Part shown: positions 24,552 through 33,186 of the stretch, one piece after another
Layout: every line of letters starts with the position of its first letter
How positions within the stretch are numbered: the first letter of the stretch is position 1
Assembly: GCA_902797305.1 (NCBI GenBank)
Contig: CADBSK010000015.1
Coordinates: 62,001-126,000 of the forward strand
Direction of reading: 5' to 3'
Length of the DNA stretch: 64,000 nt
DNA from: an uncultured Spirochaetaceae bacterium
GTDB taxonomy: Bacteria > Spirochaetota > Spirochaetia > Treponematales > Treponemataceae
Program-made: the position numbers and the translations under genes
The notes under the pieces: generated by a model
Seen by the model: only the letters and a program-made list of their open reading frames with translations
The model's database searches: none
What the model was told of the DNA's origin: nothing

Positions 24552-25574
24552 TTACATTCCATAAATGATTGCTTCTGAAACTTTATCTGCAAGAACTTTT
24601 TTTGCCTTTTGTTCTGCATTCCACTTAGTTTTGTCAGTTGCTGATTCTGTTACTGAGGTTTTGTAAAGTAAATTACAATTTTTCATATCTACACATGTAA
24701 CTTCGCAAACAAGTGTACATGTTACACCTTCAGAAGTTTCAACAGCAGGTTCAGCATATTTAACAGAGCCCATAATGAGGAAACTTGCCTGATTTTTGAT
24801 TTCTCCAAAAGTCATATCTACACATGCTTTGTATAAATCATTAATCGACTTGTTAAAATATGATGTATCGCTAACAGGACTGTTTCCTGCATTGATTCCA
24901 GCATTTCTTAAATTTTGCAAAATTGTAAAATTATTTGTAGTTGGCTTTCCGCTTTCGTTAAAGTCATATACATAAAGAATTCCACCTGGCCATTTTGTGT
25001 AATTTGATTTAATTACATAAGGAGCTGAAACTGCAACGTCGTATGCAGCCTGTACAATTGCTGGTGTAGAACTTACTGGTGAAGGGTAGAAAGTTACTTT
25101 ATCCTTTACTGCAATAGAAGAAGGTTCTGGTTTAAAAGTAATTTTTCCTTCTGCGTTTGTTTTTAACTGTGTTGTAGCGTATGAGATAGAATCATTTGAG
25201 CGCGATACAGGATATGAAACTGTAATATCAAAATCTGTAACAGGTTCTCCTTTGTTAGTTACCTGGAGTGTATAAGGAGTACCAATATCTTGTCCCGGAT
25301 AAATTGTTTTCTTTTGACTAGGAGAAGAAATTACTTTTAAATCTATATTTGAAAGTAATTCCTTAAAAGCCTTTTCTTTTTGATTAGAAGTGTTTTGTAC
25401 TGCAATAGGCTTTGGTTCTTTTCTAACTTTTTCTGTAGTTGTTTCTTCTATTTCGATAATTGAATCAGAAGGTGTTGAAGAATCTTTTTTTACATTCGAA
25501 GTTGTTGCACAGGAAGCCAAAAGACTTATACCTGCGCCCAACGCTATCAAATTTGTGAATTTATTTTTTAGCAT
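24552..25574 (-). CDS. Lipoprotein of unknown function
   Basis: 340 residues. The N-terminus ends in a lipobox, SLLASC, with Cys at residue 22, so it should be lipid-anchored in the envelope. A Thr/Ser/Lys-rich spacer to about residue 70 is followed by an Ig-like beta region (TPYTLQVTNKGEPVTDFDITVSYPVS) and a C-terminal alpha/beta domain with repeated LVCEVTCVDMKN. I do not recognise the family. The ribosome-binding site is odd: GGAGG lies 30 bases upstream and is separated from ATG by a hairpin (25588-25604). A promoter lies at 25628-25656. It is followed by thrC. Confidence 0.8.
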   Translation of the reverse strand: MLKNKFTNLIALGAGISLLASCATTSNVKKDSSTPSDSIIEIEETTTEKVRKEPKPIAVQNTSNQKEKAFKELLSNIDLKVISSPSQKKTIYPGQDIGTPYTLQVTNKGEPVTDFDITVSYPVSRSNDSISYATTQLKTNAEGKITFKPEPSSIAVKDKVTFYPSPVSSTPAIVQAAYDVAVSAPYVIKSNYTKWPGGILYVYDFNESGKPTTNNFTILQNLRNAGINAGNSPVSDTSYFNKSINDLYKACVDMTFGEIKNQASFLIMGSVKYAEPAVETSEGVTCTLVCEVTCVDMKNCNLLYKTSVTESATDKTKWNAEQKAKKVLADKVSEAIIYGM

Positions 25575-25609
25575 AGTACTTATTTAAATGCCACCGTAGG
25601 GCATCCTCC
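25572..25609 (-). promoter_or_regulatory. Ribosome-binding site separated from ATG by a hairpin
   Basis: On the minus strand GGAGG (25609-25605) is followed at once by a 5-bp hairpin ATGCC/GGCAT (25604-25588) and then 13 bases to ATG 25574. Folding the hairpin would bring the site close to a usable distance. A mini-ORF, ATG CCC TAC GGT GGC ATT TAA, is embedded in it, but its spacing to GGAGG is zero. Confidence 0.4.
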
Positions 25610-25627
25610 GAGTTTATAATACATAGA

Positions 25628-25656
25628 AGTATACCCTTTTTTTCGTATATTCTCAA
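25628..25656 (-). promoter_or_regulatory. Promoter of the lipoprotein-thrC transcript
   Basis: Minus strand: TTGAGA (25656-25651), a 17-base spacer and TATACT (25633-25628). The leader is about 45-50 bases and contains the hairpin at 25588-25604. Confidence 0.55.
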
Positions 25657-25732
25657 TATTGTATGCGGAATTTATTAATTTCGTTTGTTACTAATAATTA
25701 GCAACTTAATTATAACTTTTAGTTATTTTTGC

Positions 25733-26893
25733 TTATTGAATTATTCTCTTTACACGTTTTGAAACACAAGTCATTACTTCGTATGAAATTGTGTTTGTCA
25801 TTTTTGCTATATCATCAGCATCGAATAATGAACTTTCTTTATCTTTTGGATCTTTAGGACCAAAAATTATTGCTTTGTCCCATCGTTTTACATCTGTATT
25901 GTTTTCCCCGATATCCACCATGCACTGGTCCATACAGATTCTGCCAACAACAGGGTAAGCTTTTCCATTTATGGTAACTTTAAGCCCCGGAGAATTTCTG
26001 CGCAAAAGACCGTCTGCATATCCTACAGGTAATACAGCGACGAGTGTTGGCTTTGTACTTATCCAGGTTCTTCCGTAAGAAACTGATTTTCCCTTGTTAA
26101 AAGGTCTTATTGCTGCTACTTGTGTTTGAAATTGCATAACAGGCTTTAAGTTTAATGATATATTCTGTTTTTCAAGATAATCTTTTGTGACTTCATCGGC
26201 ATAATAACCATAAAGAATGATTCCAGGACGAACCATATCTAACTGATATTCTGGCATTGCAATTGCAGCGGCACTGGCAGCACAAGTTCTTATGCCAGGA
26301 TCAATTCCTGCTTTTTTTACTGAATCACAGGCTTTTTTGAACTGTGTAAATTGTTCTTTTGTATACTCTTTATTTTCTGGTGTTATAGAATCGCTGACTG
26401 CAAAGTGTGTTATCATTCCCTTGAGAATAAGATTGGAAGAGTTATTAATTACTTTAGCAAGGGGGGCTGCTTGGTCTGGAAGACATCCAATTCGTCCCAT
26501 TCCTGTATCAACGGCTAAAAAAACCGGATGTTTTGAATGTTTTAGGTCGGAAACAATTTTATTCAATTCAGAGATAATTTCTTCATCAAATACAAGTGGT
26601 GTAATATTATTTTCTATAAGTGTACTAAATTCTGAAGGACAGCAGGGAGAAAGTAATAATAAATCTGTTTTAATTCCTGCATTTCTAAGTTCAACACCTT
26701 CGTCGACGGTTGCTATTGCAAGATAGGATGCTCCCATTTCTTCTGAAATTTTTGCACTGTTAACAGCATCGTTTCCATATCCATCAGCCTTAACAGCGCA
26801 GCATAATTTAACACCCTTTTTAAGGTTCTTTTTTATTTCATTTATATTATTTCGTAAGTTATCAGAATAAATTATTGCCTGAGTGCAACGCAT
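25733..26893 (-). CDS. alr: Alanine racemase
   Basis: 386 residues. The PLP lysine sits in CCAVKADGYGND near residue 35. The catalytic tyrosine region is SYGRTWIS near 270, and ICMDQCMVDIG near 315 is the conserved C-terminal block. It makes D-alanine for peptidoglycan, linking to murC, pbp2 and mltG elsewhere in the window. GAAGG lies before ATG. It follows folC by 15 bases and ends the luxS-folC-alr transcript. Confidence 0.95.
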   Translation of the reverse strand: MRCTQAIIYSDNLRNNINEIKKNLKKGVKLCCAVKADGYGNDAVNSAKISEEMGASYLAIATVDEGVELRNAGIKTDLLLLSPCCPSEFSTLIENNITPLVFDEEIISELNKIVSDLKHSKHPVFLAVDTGMGRIGCLPDQAAPLAKVINNSSNLILKGMITHFAVSDSITPENKEYTKEQFTQFKKACDSVKKAGIDPGIRTCAASAAAIAMPEYQLDMVRPGIILYGYYADEVTKDYLEKQNISLNLKPVMQFQTQVAAIRPFNKGKSVSYGRTWISTKPTLVAVLPVGYADGLLRRNSPGLKVTINGKAYPVVGRICMDQCMVDIGENNTDVKRWDKAIIFGPKDPKDKESSLFDADDIAKMTNTISYEVMTCVSKRVKRIIQ

Positions 26894-26908
26894 TTTTTAC
26901 CTTCTTTT

Positions 26909-28213
26909 CTATTTGTCATTAGATTCAGCTGTGATTAATTGTTTTATCTCAGAAACAAGATAAAATGAACCTGTTACTAATAAAATATCGTCATCATTCA
27001 TGGTAGATTTTAGCGTATTGTATGCGACTTTAAGATTCTTTATCACTTCTGATTCGATGGAATTTTGATTAGCTATTAAATAAGTTTGCTCTGCATCACA
27101 ATGACGCACTGTTTCTGGTTGGGTAAAAATAATTCTGGTGAATGTATTTTTTAAAAGAGGAATTATGTCTTTTATGTCTTTGTCTCCGGCACAAGCAAAG
27201 AGAAGCTTATATTTTTTTTCTGGAAAAAGAATTTTTAGTGTTTGGAGCGTGTTGTTTATACTTTTAACTGTATGAGCTCCATCTAGAATTATGGAGTTAT
27301 TTATTATTTCAAATCGTCCAGGAAGAAACGCTTTTTTTAGACCTGCCGAAATCTGTTCTGCAGAAATAAAGGGGAGTACTTTTTGAATTGTTATAATTGC
27401 GGTTAATGCATTATATGCCTGGACTTTTCCTAAAAAATTCAATTCAGTTTCAATCGATAAAAACGAAAGTTTGGTTTTATTATCGTTTGTGTATGAATAA
27501 TTTAACTCTTTTAAATAATCATTAACAAAAATAATAGGGGAGTTTAATTCTTTTGCCTTTTGCGAAAAAACTTTATCTGCATCTGAGTAGTTTTGAGGAG
27601 AAACTATTACAGGCGTTTGGGCTTTTATGATTCCTGCTTTTTCACCGGCAATTTTAGTTATTGTATCTCCTAAGAATTCTGTGTGTTCAAGTTCAATAGG
27701 CATTAAAACGCTTGCCAGAGGATTTACAACATTTGTTGAATCAAGACGTCCACCAAGGCCTACTTCGTATACTACATAGTCGACTTTGGCAATTCTATAA
27801 CATAAAAAAGCAAAAACTGTTACAAGTTCAAACCAGGTAAGAGGTCTCTGTCCCGGTAAATCTGACAAAGGAATTGAATCTACCAGCGCGGTTAGCTCAT
27901 CCGCTGCTTTTTCGTAAATTTCATCTTCGAAAAATCCTCTTGGGGTGCAGATTCTTTCCCTAAAATCTATTATATGTGGACTTGCGTATATTCCGCATTT
28001 TTTACCTGATGCTTCGATTATGTTTGCAATCATGTTTGCGGTTGAACCTTTTCCTTTTGAGCCTGCAATATGAATGCATGGAATCTGATTTTGAGGATTT
28101 CCAAGTTTATTGCATAAATAAAACATTGAATCGAGCCAAAAAATGTTTTTTGTTTGCGTTTTTTCGAAATTGAGATAATTATTCAGCCAGTTTTCAAATG
28201 AGGTTAAGGTCAT
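26909..28213 (-). CDS. folC: Folylpolyglutamate synthase / dihydrofolate synthase
   Basis: 434 residues of the Mur ligase superfamily. The P-loop HIAGSKGKGSTANMI lies near residues 47-61, YEVGLGGRLDSTNVV near 148, and the C-terminal domain has DGAHTVKSI near 305 and DDILLVTGSFYLVSEI at the end. It adds glutamate to folates and possibly to dihydropteroate. AAGGGA lies about 12 bases before ATG. It lies 30 bases after luxS on the same strand; folate-linked methyl transfer and LuxS both serve the activated methyl cycle. Confidence 0.93.
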   Translation of the reverse strand: MTLTSFENWLNNYLNFEKTQTKNIFWLDSMFYLCNKLGNPQNQIPCIHIAGSKGKGSTANMIANIIEASGKKCGIYASPHIIDFRERICTPRGFFEDEIYEKAADELTALVDSIPLSDLPGQRPLTWFELVTVFAFLCYRIAKVDYVVYEVGLGGRLDSTNVVNPLASVLMPIELEHTEFLGDTITKIAGEKAGIIKAQTPVIVSPQNYSDADKVFSQKAKELNSPIIFVNDYLKELNYSYTNDNKTKLSFLSIETELNFLGKVQAYNALTAIITIQKVLPFISAEQISAGLKKAFLPGRFEIINNSIILDGAHTVKSINNTLQTLKILFPEKKYKLLFACAGDKDIKDIIPLLKNTFTRIIFTQPETVRHCDAEQTYLIANQNSIESEVIKNLKVAYNTLKSTMNDDDILLVTGSFYLVSEIKQLITAESNDK

Positions 28214-28243
28214 ATAAATTAAAAGTCCCTTAAGAATTATTTT

Positions 28244-28738
28244 TTAAGCATCTGCAAAAGATTTGCCGTCTTCCAGTGTTATATGTAGCTTTGTATATTC
28301 GCAATGAAAATCATTTGTCAGACGGTTTAAGTATCTTTCGCTTTCCCATTTGCACATTGGAAGATCGTGTAACAGATAATTTCCACAAGATTCTGGTTCT
28401 GTTGCAGGGACCTTTGTTTGTGTAAGAATCCATTTAAGACATTCGATTGTAAGGTTTCTCATATCCTGAACGGTGTAATTTCCTGTCATAATAATGTACA
28501 TTCCGGTTAAACAACCCATAGGACCCACATAAACTACATCATTTTTTACAGTAGAATTTCTGAACCAGGTTGCCATGAGGTGTTCCAGACTGTGCATAGC
28601 TCCTGGAGCAACGCAAGGTTCTTTATTTGGTTCCGTGATGCGTAAATCAAAAGTAGTAAAACCTTTGTCTTCTCTTGAAACATAAATTCCAGGTTTTAGT
28701 TTTGTATGATCTATTGTAAAACTTTGTATAACTTCCAT
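28244..28738 (-). CDS. luxS: S-ribosylhomocysteine lyase LuxS
   Basis: 164 residues, within the family range. The metal site is complete: H49 and H53 in MHSLEHL (E52 is the general base) and C118 in SCGNYLLHDL. The catalytic Cys is C76 in GPMGCLTGMY. LuxS cleaves S-ribosylhomocysteine to homocysteine and DPD, the precursor of autoinducer-2. The usual HTLEHL reads HSLEHL here, a mild change. TTGGAG lies 7 bases before ATG. It starts the luxS-folC-alr transcript and stands back to back with a lipoprotein gene. Detoxification in the methyl cycle is certain for the family; a signalling role is not shown. Confidence 0.95.
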   Translation of the reverse strand: MEVIQSFTIDHTKLKPGIYVSREDKGFTTFDLRITEPNKEPCVAPGAMHSLEHLMATWFRNSTVKNDVVYVGPMGCLTGMYIIMTGNYTVQDMRNLTIECLKWILTQTKVPATEPESCGNYLLHDLPMCKWESERYLNRLTNDFHCEYTKLHITLEDGKSFADA

Positions 28739-28767
28739 TTTGTATCTCCAAAAAAATCAATAAGTAA

Positions 28768-28796
28768 AATCTATACCAGTCTTAGTTTTTACACAA
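28768..28796 (-). promoter_or_regulatory. Possible promoter of luxS-folC-alr
   Basis: Minus strand: TTGTGT (28796-28791), a 17-base spacer and TAGATT (28773-28768). Both boxes are imperfect. Confidence 0.4.
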
Positions 28797-28844
28797 GTCT
28801 ACAAATTATTGCTAACTTAATAAAAATATGCTAGTTTTTTTCTT

Positions 28845-29381
28845 ATGAAAAAGATTTTTTTAGTTTTGTTATGTTGTAGTTTTTCGTTATTTTTTTCTTG
28901 TCATCGAGTTGAAAAAAATACAAAATCCATAGGTATGGCTAATCCTGTAAAGGATTGTACTCCTGAATATCTTTTAGAAGCAATGGGAGTAAGTTTTAAT
29001 GAACCTGCAGAAAGCCAGGAAATTCTTTATTCTTCAATTGCTGATTCTATTGCTCAGATGCGCTTTAATTGGAAAGGTTGTAACTGTATAGCCAGAATAA
29101 AATCATCTGACAAAATGGATGATATTTCAGGATGTTATTACGACTGGGAAAAAGAAATCCAGACTAAAATTGGCTGGTGCGACGCCGTAATTAAATATGC
29201 GGTTATTCAGGATGGAAATATCGTTGCCGTATGTAACTGGTACGATGTTGTTCCTGGTCTCCTTTATTCATTTAGTATGGTTGTACCAGGTGTTGGTCCT
29301 GGAGATGTAAGCGATGTTGCAGGATTAGTTCAGGATTTGGCAACACAGACTTATGTAATTACACAACACGAAGTTGAATAG
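28845..29381 (+). CDS. Small lipoprotein, function unknown
   Basis: 178 residues. The signal sequence MKKIFLVLLCCSFSLFFSC ends in a spirochaete-style lipobox (LFFSC), giving an envelope lipoprotein. The mature part is Cys-rich (KDC, GCNC, SGC, WCDA) and ends in a hydrophobic Gly/Val stretch, YSFSMVVPGVGPGDVSDVAGLV. I do not recognise the family. No Shine-Dalgarno sequence is visible before ATG 28845; the preceding bases are T-rich. It is divergent from luxS and stands 39 bases before trpS on the same strand. Confidence 0.75.
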   Translation: MKKIFLVLLCCSFSLFFSCHRVEKNTKSIGMANPVKDCTPEYLLEAMGVSFNEPAESQEILYSSIADSIAQMRFNWKGCNCIARIKSSDKMDDISGCYYDWEKEIQTKIGWCDAVIKYAVIQDGNIVAVCNWYDVVPGLLYSFSMVVPGVGPGDVSDVAGLVQDLATQTYVITQHEVE

Positions 29382-29420
29382 TTTTATTTATTATATGTTT
29401 TATTAGACTAAGAGGTTTAT

Positions 29421-30500
29421 ATGGCAGAAACGATTTCTAGTGCTACTTTTGAAGCTGCAATGGCTACAAGTAAAAAAATAGAAGAAGATATTGTAAAAAA
29501 TCCATCAAAATACAGGGTTTTAACAGGTGACAGACCAACAGGAAGACTTCATATAGGACATTACTTTGGTTCTTTGCAGAATCGTGTTCGTCTTTCTAAA
29601 ATGGGTGTTCAGACAATGATTTTGATTGCAGATTATCAGGTTTTAACTGATCATGACGCATATCAGGAAATCAGTCAGAATACAAAACAGCTGGTTATTG
29701 ATTATCTTGCTGCGGGAATTGAACCTGGTGAAAATGTAATTATTTATCCTCATTCTTATATCCCTGAAGCTAATCAGTTGATGGTTCCATTTTTGACTTT
29801 GGTATCAAATGCTGAGTTAAGCCGAAATCCTACTGTTAAAGAAGAAATTCAGGCAGCCGGTTTAACAAATGTAAACGCTGGTATGTATACGTATCCAGTT
29901 CATCAGGCTGTAGATATTTTATTCTGTAAAGGAAACGTAGTTCCCGCAGGAAAAGACCAGCTTCCTCATGTAGAAATGGCTCGTACAATTGCAAGTCGCT
30001 TTAACAAAAAGTTTTGCGCCGACAGAGAACCTGTTTTTCCTATGCCTCAGGTACTTCTTTCTAAGACACCTAGTATTATGGGCTTAGATGGAACTCAAAA
30101 AATGAGTAAGAGCCGCGGTAATGCGATTATGCTCTGTGCTACAGAAGATGAAACTGCAAAGTTAATTAAGAAGGCAAAGACTGATGGAGAACGATTTATT
30201 ACATATGACCCTGTAAATCGTCCGGAAGTAGCTAATTTATTACAGTTGATTTCTCTTTGTACTCACGAAGAACCAGAAGCAATTGCTCAACGCATTGGCG
30301 ATGGCGGTGGTGGAATGCTAAAGAATGAACTTACTGTCGCTCTTAACGAAACTTTAAGACCTTTGCGCACAAAACGAGCTCAACTGGAAAAAGAACCTGA
30401 ATATATCAGAAAGGTATTAAACGATGGCGTTGCCCGTGCCCGTGCGATTGCACAGGACACTTTAAACGAGGTTCGCGAGTGCATGAATATGGTAATTTAA
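29421..30500 (+). CDS. trpS: Tryptophanyl-tRNA synthetase
   Basis: 359 residues, class I synthetase. The HIGH motif appears as GRLHIGHYFGSL near residue 45, and the KMSKS motif as GTQKMSKSRGNAI near 228. GKDQLPHVEMAR is the tryptophan and ATP-binding region. It has about 30 residues before the usual start of the catalytic core. AGAGG precedes ATG. The stop codon lies inside an inverted repeat shared with the end of the convergent CCA-adding enzyme gene. Confidence 0.96.
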   Translation: MAETISSATFEAAMATSKKIEEDIVKNPSKYRVLTGDRPTGRLHIGHYFGSLQNRVRLSKMGVQTMILIADYQVLTDHDAYQEISQNTKQLVIDYLAAGIEPGENVIIYPHSYIPEANQLMVPFLTLVSNAELSRNPTVKEEIQAAGLTNVNAGMYTYPVHQAVDILFCKGNVVPAGKDQLPHVEMARTIASRFNKKFCADREPVFPMPQVLLSKTPSIMGLDGTQKMSKSRGNAIMLCATEDETAKLIKKAKTDGERFITYDPVNRPEVANLLQLISLCTHEEPEAIAQRIGDGGGGMLKNELTVALNETLRPLRTKRAQLEKEPEYIRKVLNDGVARARAIAQDTLNEVRECMNMVI

Positions 30501-30519
30501 CGGTTCTTTAACTGTTAAA
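30496..30519. terminator. Inverted repeat spanning both convergent stop codons
   Basis: TTTAACGGTT (30496-30505) pairs with AACTGTTAAA (30510-30519), a 10-bp stem with one G-T pair and loop CTTT. It covers the trpS stop (30498-30500) and the stop of the opposite gene (30508-30510). Bidirectional terminator function is plausible, but T tracts are short. Confidence 0.5.
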
Positions 30520-31893
30520 AATATTCTTTGCAATATTAATAAGAGTTTCTTTGTTATTTTGGGTCGGGTCCTCTAAGACGGTTTCCATTAATTCGTTGAG
30601 GATTCGGCCTAATTCTTTTCCTGCAGGAATACCTTCTTGCATAAGATCTTTACCGTTTACTTTTAAGTCTTTTAACGAAAGTGCGGTATTAGCTTCTTTT
30701 TCTTTATCACACCGTTCCTTTAATTCGTTAAGCAATCTGATTGTAGAACTATCATGACCCCTTACAGGTTTGTTGTGCATTCCGTAGATGTCTGCAAGAC
30801 GTAAATCAAATAAATCTTCAAGATTTTCATATTGAACACGTATCAAAAAACGTCGAATGGCAGCATCTGTCCAGGTTGGTTCGTAATTGAACATGTGATT
30901 AGCAATTAAATGACAGATATTTTGTATTTCTGCATTGGAGAACTTTAGTCTGGTTAATAGTTTTTCTGATATCTCACTAGAGTATTTGTCGTGATTGTAA
31001 AAAGTATTTATTTCACCAGATTCGGTTTTAACAACTTTTTTTGCCTTTGGTTTTCCAATGTCATGAAGAAGGGCTGCTATTCTGACGTTAATTTTATTCT
31101 TAGGTGCTCCGTCGCAGGCGTAAATAAGGTGATCAAGAACATCAAACTCATGAAAAGCTCTCATGTCTTTCTGGATACATCCCCGGCATGCATAAAGTTC
31201 TGGCATAAAAAAAGCCATTATGCCGGTTTGTTCCATTATTTTGAGGCCATCAGATGGTTTTTCTGCTTTTAAAAGCTTTAAAAGTTCATCTCTAAATCTT
31301 TCAAGAGAAATATTTTTTGTGATTTTTTGAATTTCGGGATTTTTTATTGCTAGAAAAGTTTCTTTTTCGATTTTAAATCCTAATTGTGCACTAAATCGTA
31401 TTGCTCTGATTGGTCTTAGCCCGTCTTCGCTAAAACGTTCTATTGCTTTTCCTACGGTACGAATTGTTTTTTTTCTAATATCTTTTTGTCCCTTAAATGG
31501 ATCTACGATTCTACCATCGGATAAGTTGACTGCAATTGCGTTCATGGTAAAATCCCGACGACTTAGATCTTCTTCTATTGTGGAAGCAAATTCTATTTTG
31601 TCAGGGTGTCGACCGTCGCTGTAGTCTGATTCTGTGCGAAAAGTTGTAACTTCTATTTCCTGTTTATTAAAATGAACTGTAACTGTTCCATGAGCAATAC
31701 CCGTTGGTATAACTTTATGAAAAATTGACATTACCTGTTCTGGGGTTGCATTTGTAGTTAAATCCCAGTCAGAAGGCTGTTTCCCCATTAAAACGTCTCG
31801 AACGGCTCCTCCAACTAAATACGCTTCGTATCCATTTTCACAAAAAATTGCGTTCATTTTTTTTAGTACATCTGGGATAATGATTTTTTTCAT
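30508..31893 (-). CDS. cca: CCA-adding tRNA nucleotidyltransferase with HD domain
   Basis: 461 residues. The class II nucleotidyltransferase head has LVGGAVRDVLMG and DWDLTTNA (catalytic carboxylates) near residues 25-47, then RRDFTMNAIA near 110 and the template motif region EDGLRPIRAIRFSAQLGF. An HD domain follows (RIAALLHDIGKPKAKK, near 262-277). It restores or adds the 3' CCA of tRNAs. The four tRNA genes in this window do not encode CCA, so this activity is needed. Poly(A) polymerase is the main alternative for this superfamily. It overlaps the upstream membrane protein gene by 4 bases (ATGA). Confidence 0.9.
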   Translation of the reverse strand: MKKIIIPDVLKKMNAIFCENGYEAYLVGGAVRDVLMGKQPSDWDLTTNATPEQVMSIFHKVIPTGIAHGTVTVHFNKQEIEVTTFRTESDYSDGRHPDKIEFASTIEEDLSRRDFTMNAIAVNLSDGRIVDPFKGQKDIRKKTIRTVGKAIERFSEDGLRPIRAIRFSAQLGFKIEKETFLAIKNPEIQKITKNISLERFRDELLKLLKAEKPSDGLKIMEQTGIMAFFMPELYACRGCIQKDMRAFHEFDVLDHLIYACDGAPKNKINVRIAALLHDIGKPKAKKVVKTESGEINTFYNHDKYSSEISEKLLTRLKFSNAEIQNICHLIANHMFNYEPTWTDAAIRRFLIRVQYENLEDLFDLRLADIYGMHNKPVRGHDSSTIRLLNELKERCDKEKEANTALSLKDLKVNGKDLMQEGIPAGKELGRILNELMETVLEDPTQNNKETLINIAKNIFNS

Positions 31894-32240
31894 ATGTTAG
31901 TTCCTGCAGATAATATATCGATTGCCCTGGATGCGATTAGTGTAATAACCGCATAAATTAAGTCAACGCTAAATAAAATCAGGTTAATTCTGATAGTTTT
32001 TTTAATTTCTGGTATTTTTGTTTTAATCAAATAAACGATAGATTCGATAATTCCTGCAATGCTAAAGGTAATTAATGCAGTGGCACAAAAAGAAGAGATT
32101 CGTATTATTATAATTTGATTAGAATCTAAAAATTTCTGATAGTTTCCAAATGTAAAGAACATCAATAATGCTATTTGAAAGAGGGTTAAAAATAGCGTGG
32201 TGCGGCGTGTCATACGGTACAAAAGAGTTGAAGTTCTCAT
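31890..32240 (-). CDS. Small membrane protein, three predicted segments
   Basis: 116 residues with hydrophobic segments at about 15-32, 44-70 and 84-108. The N-terminus is basic (RTSTLLYRMTRRTT). I do not recognise the family. The gene's last bases overlap the start of the CCA-adding enzyme (ATGA at 31890-31893), so translation is probably coupled; functional linkage is not implied. It is divergent from the SPFH-like gene at 32291. Confidence 0.7.
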   Translation of the reverse strand: MRTSTLLYRMTRRTTLFLTLFQIALLMFFTFGNYQKFLDSNQIIIIRISSFCATALITFSIAGIIESIVYLIKTKIPEIKKTIRINLILFSVDLIYAVITLIASRAIDILSAGTNI

Positions 32241-32290
32241 AAATCATAATTATACTAGAAAAAATCACTTTATTACAGTAAGAGGATATA

Positions 32291-33148
32291 ATGAGGAATA
32301 AAAAAGGAACTGAACATTTTAGATCAGCTAGTTTTACTGTTGGTACAATATTAATCCTTGGTTTTGCTGCAGTGATTTTTTTTGTAGGATGGACTCAAAT
32401 AAGAGTAAAGACAAATAATGTTGGTGTTGTGATTTCTAAGATTTCAGGAATTTCTGATAAGCCTGTCGTTTCAGGTAAGTTTTCATGGCACTGGGAATTT
32501 CTTATTCCCAAAAATGCAGAATTAAGAGTTTTTGAAACACGTCCTTATTCTTTTAATAAAAAAATAACCGGGACATTGCCTTCCGGCGAGGTTTATAAAG
32601 CTGCTTATGCTGGACAACCTGATTTTTCTTATAATTTTAATTTTGACATAACGGTATTGATAAATCCTCACGATATTATTGAGCTTTTAAAAGCACAGAA
32701 GTTTTCAGATCAAGCTTCTATGGAAAAATATATCGAAAATTCTGTTGATGATGTTGCTCGTCTTGCTGCAAATAATTTCTTAAAAAAAGCTTCTGTAGAC
32801 ATGTTTTACAGACCTGAAACTGTTGTAACAGAAGATATAATATATCTTACAGGTGCTAAAAAAGCCTTCCCAAATCTGGATTTCCAAAACTTTTGTGTTA
32901 CAAATGCGCAGTTTCCAGATTTTAAATTGTATCAGAGTGTAAGATCACGTTATATTGAACAGCTTTCAACTTCTGTTTTAAACACAATGCAGATTGTAAA
33001 TACAGAACAGAATGAAAATAAAACAGAAAATACAGAGAATTCTTCTTCCGAGAACTTAAAATTAAAAAATGAGTCTGATAACACCACAGATAAAGTTAAA
33101 AATGAAACAGAAGAACTTCTTGAGAAAGTAGAAAATTTTATCAATTAG
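32291..33148 (+). CDS. Membrane-anchored SPFH/band-7-like protein
   Basis: 285 residues. One transmembrane segment near residues 16-36 is followed by RVKTNNVGVVISKISGISDKPVVSGKFSWHWEFLIPKNAELRVFETRPYSF (described as a region), the pattern of the start of an SPFH domain, where a hydrophobic anchor leads to a beta-rich head. Later parts (NFNFDITVLINPHDI and the helix EKYIENSVDDVARLA) also fit. The last 50 residues are Asn/Glu/Lys-rich and charged. SPFH proteins scaffold membrane microdomains and proteases. AGAGGA precedes ATG. No FtsH, HflK/C or NfeD gene is adjacent. The SPFH assignment is by pattern and moderate in certainty. Confidence 0.6.
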   Translation: MRNKKGTEHFRSASFTVGTILILGFAAVIFFVGWTQIRVKTNNVGVVISKISGISDKPVVSGKFSWHWEFLIPKNAELRVFETRPYSFNKKITGTLPSGEVYKAAYAGQPDFSYNFNFDITVLINPHDIIELLKAQKFSDQASMEKYIENSVDDVARLAANNFLKKASVDMFYRPETVVTEDIIYLTGAKKAFPNLDFQNFCVTNAQFPDFKLYQSVRSRYIEQLSTSVLNTMQIVNTEQNENKTENTENSSSENLKLKNESDNTTDKVKNETEELLEKVENFIN

Positions 33149-33186
33149 AATATTAAAATAGAAAAATACAAAATAAGGATTTGAAG

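Noticed and set aside
25588-25604. Mini-ORF MPYGGI as a real leader peptide.
   Set aside because: The spacing between GGAGG and its ATG is zero, which is too short for initiation; it more likely serves as part of a hairpin.
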